The notes under the pieces were generated by a model. It was not told the DNA's origin. It saw nothing but the letters and a program-made list of their open reading frames with translations, and ran no database searches. From Lacinutrix venerupis (lineage in GTDB: Bacteria > Bacteroidota > Bacteroidia > Flavobacteriales > Flavobacteriaceae), in assembly GCF_003663945.1 (NCBI RefSeq), contig NZ_RCCH01000001.1, forward strand, positions 124,001 to 188,000: 64,000 nt of DNA. Reading direction: 5' to 3'. Shown in pieces: positions 18,565 to 26,355 of this stretch; position 1 is the first letter of the stretch, and every line of letters starts with the position of its first letter. The position numbers and the translations under genes were made by a program.

Positions 18565-19132
18565 AATAAAAAATATAACCGAAAGAACCTTACATAAAGG
18601 TTGGGCAACATTAAGCGAGATATTTTTCGATTATAAAATGAGTGCAGGAAACTGGACAGATAAACGAAGAGAATCTTACAATCGTGGTGATGGCGCAACA
18701 ATTATACTGTATAATAAAGAAAAAGGAACAGTAATTTTAGTTAAACAATTTCGAGTTTCGGCATATTTAAACCAACATAAAACAGGTTTTATAATAGAAG
18801 CATGCGCAGGAATGTTAGATGATGATAGTCCAGAAACCTGTATTATTAGAGAAGTAGAAGAAGAAACTGGTTATAAATTACCTAAAGTCACTAAGCTATT
18901 TGATGCCTATTCGTCGCCAGGCGCATTAACCGAGAAGCTGCATTATTTTGTTGGAGAATACACTAGCGAGATGAAAGTAAGTTCTGGTGGTGGCGTAGAC
19001 ACAGAACAAGAAGATATAGAAATAATAGAAATGCCTTTTAAAACAGCATTACAAGGCATTGAAACTGGAGAAATAGCAGATGCTAAAACCATTATTTTAT
19101 TACAGTATTTACAAATAAATAATTTGGTGTAA
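18554..19132 (+). CDS. Nudix hydrolase, NudK (GDP-mannose pyrophosphatase)-like
   Basis: A Nudix enzyme of 192 residues. I choose TTG 18554 (MGNRIKNI), which overlaps the ATPase stop by 11 bases and matches the usual NudK N-terminus; TTG 18530 would be longer. Visible features are YNRGDGATIILYN, VKQFRVSAYLNQ, the Nudix helix with REVEEETGY (about 98-106), YSSPGALTEKLHYFVGEY and SSGGGVDTEQEDIEIIEMPF, all in the order of E. coli NudK, which cleaves GDP-mannose and ADP-ribose-type substrates. In the Nudix box the early glutamate position is S after the GMLDDD turn. ADP-ribose or another nucleotide sugar remains possible as substrate. The stop overlaps the next ATG (TAATG). Confidence 0.85.
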   Translation: MGNRIKNITERTLHKGWATLSEIFFDYKMSAGNWTDKRRESYNRGDGATIILYNKEKGTVILVKQFRVSAYLNQHKTGFIIEACAGMLDDDSPETCIIREVEEETGYKLPKVTKLFDAYSSPGALTEKLHYFVGEYTSEMKVSSGGGVDTEQEDIEIIEMPFKTALQGIETGEIADAKTIILLQYLQINNLV

Positions 19133-20406
19133 TGGATAAATTAAAACAAGCAAACCTTTACAGAAGCGAACTAATTCCTATTAGTGGAAAGTTAGTTGAG
19201 CGTTATAATAAATGTTTAGTAAAACTTGGTTTTTTACCAACCACACTAACTACATTTTCTATAGATGGAAAAGGTTGGAGTCCAGAAATAGCAGAAGAAA
19301 AACAAGATTTACATTATCTAAATAATGGTGAAGCAAACATGCACGCCATAATAATTTCACCTTTACAAAAAGGAAAACCAGTGTATGTTCCGTTTCACAC
19401 GTTTGACCGTGAAATGATGCAATACGTGTTTAAAACACACGAAGCTAAAATAAATAACATTACTCGTGATAGTGCCATATGTTTAGATTTCGACCAAAAC
19501 ATAGATGCCTTTTACGAACCTTTAGATGTTTTAAAGTATGATGTTGTTACTATTAATTTTCATTTAATAGATAATTTAGATCAAATTCAAAAAGAACAAT
19601 TAGAACTTGTGGCTAAGTTTAAGCACGGTAATAATTTTATAGATGAAGATATTCATGCACAATTACTAGAATCAGCTAAAAAATATGGCGATTTAAGAAC
19701 GCGAGATTTAAAGTTGCACGAACTCCAGTATACAACAAATTCATTTTATACAAAGGCATTTGGAGGCGTTTATGTACTACGAGATTTTATTAAGGAAATT
19801 GTGGTTTTTGAAGATGAAAAATGGCATAAAGAAGCCATAAAAGATACAACTCACGATGTATTAATTTATCATATTTCTCAGCCAGAATTAATGGATAAAT
19901 TGAGAGATCATATTATAATTGAATGTGATTTAGAAGATGAAGTTAAAACACCAAGATACGAGCGTATAAAAAAGTATGTATTTGCTGAAGCTATAAAACA
20001 AGCCCAACATCCGTTTAATAATATTTTAAACGATAAAGTGCTATATAAAAGTTATTTAAATAAACTAGATATTGAAAGCAGAAAACGCGTAATGAGTGTG
20101 GAGCGCTATCTTGAAAAACTAGAAGTAAGCAACGAATTTAAAATTGCAGATATTGTAGATGTTAAGTTTTTTGAAGCGCTACATAAACCACATTCATCGC
20201 TAGATCCAAAGCACCAAGATTTAATATGGAAGCTATTAATTAATGTTTCTGCTAAAGATGTTTTATTTTTATATTGGTATGATAAAGAACAATTTTATAA
20301 AACCTATGAGTCTTGGAGCGACTCTTTAAAAGATTGGGTAATAGAGGAAATTAGTAACAATATTAAAAAAATGGTTACTAATAGTAAAATAGACGCTGCG
20401 TCGTAG
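19132..20406 (+). CDS. uncharacterised 424-residue protein (DUF6638-like by memory)
   Basis: A soluble protein of 424 residues starting at the TAATG overlap with the Nudix gene, hence translationally coupled. The N-terminus YRSELIPISGKLVERYN and SIDGKGWSPEIAEE looks strongly conserved; I recall it from a family of unknown function (DUF6638) in Alphaproteobacteria and Bacteroidota, but could not check. There are no signal peptide, membrane helix or known catalytic motifs. The C-terminal half is helical. The last codons (AAS) fall in a short palindromic repeat-like stretch at the gene end. Role in the operon unknown. Confidence 0.75.
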   Translation: MDKLKQANLYRSELIPISGKLVERYNKCLVKLGFLPTTLTTFSIDGKGWSPEIAEEKQDLHYLNNGEANMHAIIISPLQKGKPVYVPFHTFDREMMQYVFKTHEAKINNITRDSAICLDFDQNIDAFYEPLDVLKYDVVTINFHLIDNLDQIQKEQLELVAKFKHGNNFIDEDIHAQLLESAKKYGDLRTRDLKLHELQYTTNSFYTKAFGGVYVLRDFIKEIVVFEDEKWHKEAIKDTTHDVLIYHISQPELMDKLRDHIIIECDLEDEVKTPRYERIKKYVFAEAIKQAQHPFNNILNDKVLYKSYLNKLDIESRKRVMSVERYLEKLEVSNEFKIADIVDVKFFEALHKPHSSLDPKHQDLIWKLLINVSAKDVLFLYWYDKEQFYKTYESWSDSLKDWVIEEISNNIKKMVTNSKIDAAS

Positions 20407-20446
20407 CGTAGAATGACAAAACTTAAAATCATAAAAAACTACTCAA

Positions 20447-20971
20447 ATGACAATAGAAATAATAGTATTCATCGCATCAATACTTTTTGGAATACTGCTG
20501 TATTGGAGAGAATCTAAAAGCAATAAAGTTTATAAATTTTTCAATAAGCTGTTTTATTCTAAAGAGCTTCAAATGAAAGACGATAGTAAAAAAGGTTTTT
20601 TATATCAGCAATCGTTCTTAATGCGTTTGGTTTACATTGGAGTTTTGTTTTTAATTGGCGTATTAGTTTTAAGATTAATAATTCCAATAGATATGTACAC
20701 GATACAATTATTTATTGCTAGTATTTCAGGTACTTTAATAGGAACGTATTTAGCAAATTTTGTCTTTAAATCTTCCCAAGTTATAGACGAGCAAGGCGAC
20801 TCTTTAGTAGATGTAATGAAAGATACAGTTGAGAAAGGAAAAGATTATATTAAAGATCTTGAAACTAAAGACACTAAGGCGGTACAAGAAGCAAAAAAAG
20901 AAATAAAAGAAGAGCCAGAACCACCTAAAAAAAGTGCAAGGCAACGATTAAAAGATAAAGGACATTTGTAA
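20447..20971 (+). CDS. membrane protein with charged cytoplasmic tail, uncharacterised
   Basis: A protein of 174 residues with an N-terminal helix (3-19), then two closely spaced helices (about 58-80 and 86-108). A charged tail rich in K, E and D follows, carrying repeated proline-lysine near the end (EEPEPPKKSARQRLKDKGHL). No enzyme motif. Its position between the 424-residue unknown and the larger membrane protein, all on one strand, suggests a membrane anchor or scaffold for the soluble ATPase and coiled-coil proteins. That role is inferred from context. Confidence 0.7.
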   Translation: MTIEIIVFIASILFGILLYWRESKSNKVYKFFNKLFYSKELQMKDDSKKGFLYQQSFLMRLVYIGVLFLIGVLVLRLIIPIDMYTIQLFIASISGTLIGTYLANFVFKSSQVIDEQGDSLVDVMKDTVEKGKDYIKDLETKDTKAVQEAKKEIKEEPEPPKKSARQRLKDKGHL

Positions 20972-21018
20972 TTCTGTACATGATTCTTAACGTATAGAAA
21001 TTAAATAACAACTAAACA

Positions 21019-21038
21019 GATTCCTGCATACATAGGAA
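21019..21038. repeat. short palindromic repeat-like remnant in the operon spacer
   Basis: GATTCCTGCATACATAGGAA pairs TTCCT with AGGAA. It resembles a worn copy of the GATTCCTGC...GCAGGAATGACA dispersed repeats found in many Bacteroidota. A related fragment (GTAGCGTAGAATGACAAAA) sits just after the 20406 stop. Confidence 0.35.
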
Positions 21039-21044
21039 AATATT

Positions 21045-22793
21045 ATGATAAAAAATTACTGGAATAAAGGCGGAAAACAAAAACGAATTGTCGTTATACT
21101 AAGTATAATAATTATAGCATTATTATTCTTTATGCGTGACGATTATCAACCAGCACTACTGTTTGTTAGAAAATTTATTTTCATAATATTACTTTGTGCT
21201 ATCGTGTTGTTTTTTGGGTTAAAAACATTTAGAAAGCAAGCCGAAACAGGAAAACGAATATTAATACTAGCCATTCTAGCAGTATTTTTTGGCGCTTTAT
21301 ATTTTGTAGGTTGGAAGATGGAATTGTATGATTATATGAAAACTTATAACGTGTTTAACGACTTAAATAAAGTTGAAATACACGATTTGCCACTAACACA
21401 AAACGAACGTATACAACCGTTAAAAAACATCCATTCTATGGGAAACGAAAGTGTTGGTGAAACTAAAGATGTTTCGTTGCCACATTTAGTAAGAGTTGAT
21501 GGAGAAAATAAATGGACTATGGCAATACAACCAACCGAAAAGTACTACTGGCAAGGTATGCGCGATAATACCGAAGAGGTTTTTGCCGTTTCAAGTACAA
21601 CACCATTTCCGCGTTTTTCTAACGAAAATAGAATACCAGTAACATTTTCTATTGGTGAATCGTTAAAATTTAGCAGAAACACTTACAATGCCGTTGTACA
21701 ACGTTTTAATCCTTGGATGCTTGTAAATTATGAGCCAAGCGATACGTATTACATGAAAAACGATACTGGCCAATGGGTTGAAGTGGTGAGTTTAATAAAA
21801 TGGAAAGGTTTCTTTTTTCCGTATCCAAGTTTTGGAGGAGTTATGGTTATAGAAAATGGGGAGCATGATGCCAGCGATTACTTAGAGCGTATAACAATTG
21901 GTAAAGGAGAATATATTGCTCCAGAGGAAATGAAAAACTATCCATACCTAACAAAACAAAATACTTTAGCCGAAAAAGTGTCAAGACTTCAAGCAGAATC
22001 GCTTAAATTTTTAGGTGGTTTTAGCGATCCATTACCGTGGAATATGGAAACAGCAGTAAAAATTCCAGATTTAGCAGACGACCAAAACCAACAACCATTT
22101 GTAACCGATTTTAATTTTGAAGATACCAAAATTGATGCTTATAGTGGTTTATACCATTGGTTTGGTTTAGAGCCAGTAGGAGATGAGCGTACAAGTTTAA
22201 CTTATAGTGTTTTTATTCCGGCAGATGGAACAGATAAATTATACTACTACGATCACGCAGCAAAAAAACAAGGATATGCAGGAGTTTCGGCGATGCCTTT
22301 AAAAGTAATTGAATCTCGTAAAGAGTTTGATTGGTCTGTAAATAAACCAGTAGAATTTAGACCATATATTAAGAATATTGCAGGAAGAAAACGACTGTTT
22401 TTTTTAGGAACAATAGCTGCAATTCGTGAAGGATCAGATAATTTTGATGGTTCTGCAACACCAGATTTAGCATTAATAGATAGTGAATATCGTGACGTTG
22501 TATGGATAGATGTAAAACATCCAAGTGGTTGGGAAAAAGAAGTTTACAATCAATTAAACGAAGCTTGGCGCTCTAGCGAAGGAATTGAAGAGTATTTTGT
22601 TGAAGACACCAAAATTATTGATGTGGTTGGAGATGATTTAAAAAGTGTTACCATAAGTCCCATTGATGAGGAAACTAAAAAAGAATTATCTGTTGAAGAG
22701 TTACAACGTCAAGTAGATTCTTTAAAACAGCTTAAAAAAGAAGAAGAAATAAAACGTTTAAAACGAGAGTTAGACTCTTTGAAAAATTTATAA
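21045..22793 (+). CDS. three-helix membrane protein with large extracytoplasmic domain, uncharacterised
   Basis: A protein of 582 residues. Three hydrophobic helices fill the first 90 residues (about 15-31, 38-57, 68-86). About 440 residues of soluble domain follow, rich in aromatic residues and glycine (WTMAIQPTEKYYWQGM, GGFSDPLPWNMET, YHWFGLEPVGDERTSL), and the C-terminus is a coiled coil (SVEELQRQVDSLKQLKKEEE). I do not recognise the fold. With an odd number of helices the large domain would lie on the opposite side of the membrane from the N-terminus. It is the largest membrane component of the operon and the likely point of contact with the cell envelope. Confidence 0.75.
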   Translation: MIKNYWNKGGKQKRIVVILSIIIIALLFFMRDDYQPALLFVRKFIFIILLCAIVLFFGLKTFRKQAETGKRILILAILAVFFGALYFVGWKMELYDYMKTYNVFNDLNKVEIHDLPLTQNERIQPLKNIHSMGNESVGETKDVSLPHLVRVDGENKWTMAIQPTEKYYWQGMRDNTEEVFAVSSTTPFPRFSNENRIPVTFSIGESLKFSRNTYNAVVQRFNPWMLVNYEPSDTYYMKNDTGQWVEVVSLIKWKGFFFPYPSFGGVMVIENGEHDASDYLERITIGKGEYIAPEEMKNYPYLTKQNTLAEKVSRLQAESLKFLGGFSDPLPWNMETAVKIPDLADDQNQQPFVTDFNFEDTKIDAYSGLYHWFGLEPVGDERTSLTYSVFIPADGTDKLYYYDHAAKKQGYAGVSAMPLKVIESRKEFDWSVNKPVEFRPYIKNIAGRKRLFFLGTIAAIREGSDNFDGSATPDLALIDSEYRDVVWIDVKHPSGWEKEVYNQLNEAWRSSEGIEEYFVEDTKIIDVVGDDLKSVTISPIDEETKKELSVEELQRQVDSLKQLKKEEEIKRLKRELDSLKNL

Positions 22794-22794
22794 T

Positions 22795-22971
22795 ATGAAA
22801 AAGAAATTACCTGTATTTTTAATAGTTGCTAGTGCAATATTAATAGTGTTTGAAATAGCTTCAACAGATATAATCGATAAAAGTTTTTGGTTAAGTATTT
22901 TTTCTAGTGTATTGGTTATTATTTCAATGGTCCTGACGCTGAAAAATCATAAAAGAAAAGACAATCAATAA
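22795..22971 (+). CDS. small two-helix membrane protein, last gene of the operon
   Basis: A 58-residue frame starting at the second base after the upstream stop (TAA-T-ATG), so it is almost certainly translated with it. It has two hydrophobic helices (about 6-21 and 31-48) with a basic end, NHKRKDNQ. It is too short for standard ORF cut-offs and easily missed. No family recognised. No clear terminator follows before the convergent regulator gene ending at 23072. Confidence 0.55.
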   Translation: MKKKLPVFLIVASAILIVFEIASTDIIDKSFWLSIFSSVLVIISMVLTLKNHKRKDNQ

Positions 22972-23071
22972 TTACAATTCATTTTTTTGGGTAGTCATGA
23001 TAACAAACGTTAAATAGGTTTTAATAATAAAAAATAAAAAAAAGTTATAGTTTTAAATTTATTAAATAAAA

Positions 23072-24547
23072 TTAAGAGAATTTTTTAGTTAATGAGGCTA
23101 CTACGTTTTCGATTTTAGTGTTTTTAGCAAATCTATCTAATAAAACAGAAGGAGATTTTCTTTCTAGGCAATTTTTAATAGAACAGCGTTCGCAGGTAAC
23201 ACCAACATCTTGTATATTAGTGTTGTTGTTTTCAATAAAATTAAGTTTTTTCTCTAGCTGTTTATTTATTAGTAAGCCTACACTTATACTTCTATAATGG
23301 TTGTATTTAAAAGGATCTTTAGTAGCGCTAGATAATACTAAGTACTTCATATTATCTCTTGGATAATTAGAAACCTGCATATTAAATACGTGTTTATTAT
23401 TATTTGTACTAATTTCTTTTAAAACGTTTAATGAAACCCAACGTCTACAATAGTGTTCGTTAGTTTCGTTAGAATGTGGAGAATGTTGATGCGATAAATG
23501 TAATTCTTTTTTTAAATGAAATTTACCTGATCCAGCTTTATGTGTAAACCTTAAAAAGAATAAATTTTGAATGTTAAATTCTTTAGGTAAAATATTAGTT
23601 AATCGTTGGTAAAAGGATTCTGGAGATGCGTTAAAGCATTGCATTGTCTCTAAAAAAAGAGAAGTGTCAAATGTCTTTTTCTTGAATATTTTCGAAAGTT
23701 TTTTTGTTATTAAATCCTTAGGTAAGATTATGGCTCCAGCAAAATAAGAAGCATAAAAATTATTTAAAACTTGATCAAAATTTTCAAATTTTATCCAAGA
23801 AAAAGTATAAAGCCTATCTTCTAATTCTAAATAATTATAAGCAAGTTCTTTTGCGTAAATAAATGTGCGTTGCGCATCATCTATTTCACTTGCCAATAAT
23901 AAAGTTTTGTTTTTTGGTACAAAAACAGACCGCAAACTGTCTAAACTTTTATGTTTATCTAATTCATTGTTGTGTATCGTATAATTAAACTCTTCTACTA
24001 AAATTTCTTCAAGGTCTTGAGAATTAATTGGTTTACTTAAGTCTATGTGGTAGGCTTTTGCAAAAGCAATCACTTTTAACTCTAAATCGTCGAAATAATT
24101 ATTATTAGCTTCTTGAAAAGATCGTAAAGAGGCTAGATAAAAACTTTCTTTACTAAAATTGTAATGTTGAGCTATTTCAATAATTGTACTTATAAATGCA
24201 TTTACTTTTGCAGGAGCATTTGCTACAATTTCTATTAAGTTACTTTCTTTTATACCAAATACTTCTAACGGTATCTCTTTTAGTATCTTAGATTGTAAAA
24301 TTTCACCAATAGGAGCTAGGTTCTTGTCTAGTTTTAATGAAACCATTTGGTCATATGGTACATCTAATTTTTCAGATAGAATAACTATTTTATCTGGTTT
24401 TGGATATTTTTTACCTTTTTCAATTTCGTTTAAATAGGATTTAGATAATCCAGAGAGTTTAGATAAACCAAATAATGATAAATTTTTTTCTGTACGTATT
24501 TGCTTAAGTTTTAAGCCAAATATGAGCTTTATATATTCTTCTTCCAT
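23072..24547 (-). CDS. RamB/MccR-like regulator of the glyoxylate shunt (XRE + IrrE-like)
   Basis: A regulator of 491 residues. The N-terminal XRE helix-turn-helix (about 11-65, IRTEKNLSLFGLSKLSGLSKSY) is followed by a region resembling IrrE/DUF955 peptidases (about 180-260) and a C-terminal DUF2083-like domain with the cysteine cluster C452-x2-C455-x4-C460. This architecture is that of RamB, MccR and PrpC-type short-chain acyl-CoA-responsive regulators. It is divergent from aceB-aceA, and Corynebacterium RamB controls those same genes, so control of the shunt is a strong inference. The zinc-site HExxH motif of active IrrE peptidases is not visible, so it is probably a ligand sensor. Confidence 0.85.
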   Translation of the reverse strand: MEEEYIKLIFGLKLKQIRTEKNLSLFGLSKLSGLSKSYLNEIEKGKKYPKPDKIVILSEKLDVPYDQMVSLKLDKNLAPIGEILQSKILKEIPLEVFGIKESNLIEIVANAPAKVNAFISTIIEIAQHYNFSKESFYLASLRSFQEANNNYFDDLELKVIAFAKAYHIDLSKPINSQDLEEILVEEFNYTIHNNELDKHKSLDSLRSVFVPKNKTLLLASEIDDAQRTFIYAKELAYNYLELEDRLYTFSWIKFENFDQVLNNFYASYFAGAIILPKDLITKKLSKIFKKKTFDTSLFLETMQCFNASPESFYQRLTNILPKEFNIQNLFFLRFTHKAGSGKFHLKKELHLSHQHSPHSNETNEHYCRRWVSLNVLKEISTNNNKHVFNMQVSNYPRDNMKYLVLSSATKDPFKYNHYRSISVGLLINKQLEKKLNFIENNNTNIQDVGVTCERCSIKNCLERKSPSVLLDRFAKNTKIENVVASLTKKFS

Positions 24548-24575
24548 AATTACAAATTCAAATATAATAAATTTT

Positions 24576-24623
24576 GCGAATATTTATAAATAAGCGAAAA
24601 TAAAAATTTAGCGAACGTTCGCT
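24576..24623. promoter_or_regulatory. GCGAA-type operator in the regulator-aceB intergenic region
   Basis: A perfect 14-bp palindrome AGCGAACGTTCGCT (24610-24623) is preceded by two more GCGAA half-sites (24576-24580 and 24594-24598). The half-sites are spaced by about 17-18 bases, and all lie in the 126-base gap between the divergent regulator and aceB. Binding by the RamB-like regulator is inferred from position and symmetry. Confidence 0.65.
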
Positions 24624-24673
24624 TGTTTTTTAAAAAAGTTTGTTTTAATATTGTAGTGTAAAATTATAATAAC

Positions 24674-26272
24674 ATGGAAAACAATGTATTAAATCACACC
24701 GAAATTCAATTTGCTAAAGAGGTTAAAAACTATTATCCAGAAGTTTTATCAGATAATGCTTTACAGTTTTTAATTGCTTTGCATGAAAAATTTAACCCTA
24801 AAAGATTAGAGCTTTTAAAAAGGCGAGAACAGGAACAATCTTTTTTTGACTCTGGTAACTTTCCACAGTTCCCAAGTGAAACAAAAAAAATTAGAGAAGG
24901 TTCATGGACTGCTGGAAAAATACCTTTAGACCTGCAAGATAGACGAGTTGAAATAACTGGTCCAGTAAACAGGAAAATGATAATTAATGCTTTAAATTCT
25001 GGAGCGAAAACTTTTATGGCGGATTTAGAAGATAGTAATTCGCCTACTTGGCAAAATTCTATTGAAGGTCAACAAAACCTTATTGATGCTAATAAAAAAA
25101 CAATTTCCTTTTATGATTCTAAAAGAGACAAATCATATAAATTAAACCATAAAACTGCTGTTTTATTAGTTAGACCAAGAGGTTTGCATTTAAATGAAAG
25201 ACACCTTTTAATTCGTGAACAAGAAGCTTCAGCAAGTTTGGTTGATTTTGGTTTATATGTATTTCATAATACCAAAACAATGTTAAGCAATGGCACAGCT
25301 CCTTACTTTTATTTACCTAAATTAGAACATTACCTAGAAGCACGCTGGTGGAATGAAGTTTTTGCTTTTGCGCAAGACTATTTAAATATTCCTCAGGGCA
25401 CTTTTAAAGCAACAGTTTTAGTTGAAACTATTACAGCAAGCTTTCAATTAGATGAAATTATTTATGAATTAAAAGAGCACATTGTTGGTTTAAACTGCGG
25501 TCGTTGGGATTATATATTTTCTTACATCAAAAAATTTAGAAACCATCCTAATTTTGTAGTTCCTAATCGAGACCAAGTAACAATGACTTCGCCTTTTATG
25601 GATGCCTATTCTAAGCTAGTAATCCAACGTTGTCATAAAAGAGGAATTCTTGCAATTGGTGGAATGGCTGCACAAATACCAATAAAAAACAACGAAGCGG
25701 CTAACGCAAATGCATTAGAAAAAGTACGAAAAGATAAAGAGCGAGAAGTAAAAAATGGACACGATGGTACTTGGGTTGCGCATCCAGATTTAGTGGCTAT
25801 AGCGATGCAAGAGTTTAATAAACATATGCCAAAAGCAAACCAATTAAATATACTTCGTGAAGATGTTCAAATTAGCGAAAAAGATTTGATAGAAATTCCG
25901 GAAGGTACAGTAACCGAAGCTGGTGTTAGAAAAAATATTAATGTAGGGATTCTATATACAGAAGCATGGTTAAGAGGTCATGGAGCGGTGGCTTTGTATA
26001 ATTTAATGGAAGATGCTGCTACTGCAGAAATATCGAGAACACAACTTTGGCAATGGCTTAAAAATGAAGTGCAATTAGAAGACGGAAGACATTTTACAAG
26101 AGAATTATTTAACGATATTTTTGATGAAGAAATTGAGAAAATAATTACAGAAGTTAGCCAAAGTAAAATTTCTAATACCAAATTTAAACTAGCCATTAAT
26201 TTATTTGAAAAATTAGTAACTCAAGAAAAATTTGAAGAGTTTTTAACGCTTCCTGCTTACCAATACATATAA
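24674..26272 (+). CDS. aceB: malate synthase A
   Basis: A protein of 532 residues, the length of the A-type enzyme that condenses glyoxylate with acetyl-CoA. It carries MADLEDSNSPTW (about residues 116-127), the VETITASFQLDEIIYEL active-site strand, GLNCGRWDY and the family motif GGMAAQIP (about 331-338). It forms the glyoxylate shunt with the isocitrate lyase gene 83 bases downstream, and is probably controlled through the GCGAA operator before it. Needed for growth on acetate or fatty acids. Confidence 0.97.
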   Translation: MENNVLNHTEIQFAKEVKNYYPEVLSDNALQFLIALHEKFNPKRLELLKRREQEQSFFDSGNFPQFPSETKKIREGSWTAGKIPLDLQDRRVEITGPVNRKMIINALNSGAKTFMADLEDSNSPTWQNSIEGQQNLIDANKKTISFYDSKRDKSYKLNHKTAVLLVRPRGLHLNERHLLIREQEASASLVDFGLYVFHNTKTMLSNGTAPYFYLPKLEHYLEARWWNEVFAFAQDYLNIPQGTFKATVLVETITASFQLDEIIYELKEHIVGLNCGRWDYIFSYIKKFRNHPNFVVPNRDQVTMTSPFMDAYSKLVIQRCHKRGILAIGGMAAQIPIKNNEAANANALEKVRKDKEREVKNGHDGTWVAHPDLVAIAMQEFNKHMPKANQLNILREDVQISEKDLIEIPEGTVTEAGVRKNINVGILYTEAWLRGHGAVALYNLMEDAATAEISRTQLWQWLKNEVQLEDGRHFTRELFNDIFDEEIEKIITEVSQSKISNTKFKLAINLFEKLVTQEKFEEFLTLPAYQYI

Positions 26273-26278
26273 AAAAAT

Positions 26279-26309
26279 GTCTCGCAACTACTGCAATAGT
26301 TTGCGAGAC
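26279..26309 (+). promoter_or_regulatory. stem-loop in the aceB-aceA spacer
   Basis: GTCTCGCAA-CTA pairs with TAG-T-TTGCGAGAC, a 12-bp stem with one bulge and a 6-base loop, seven bases after the aceB stop. It is not followed by a T tract, so it looks more like an mRNA processing or stability element, or a partial terminator that sets aceA against aceB levels. Confidence 0.55.
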
Positions 26310-26355
26310 TTAATTATCAAAATATTGAATAACCTTAATAATTAAACACAAAATT

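Noticed and set aside
13664-22971. The eight-gene run read as a tellurite/Ter or PspA-type stress operon
   Set aside because: No TerD, TerC, TelA or PspA motif could be found in any of the proteins; only the general AAA+ plus coiled coil plus membrane theme is shared.
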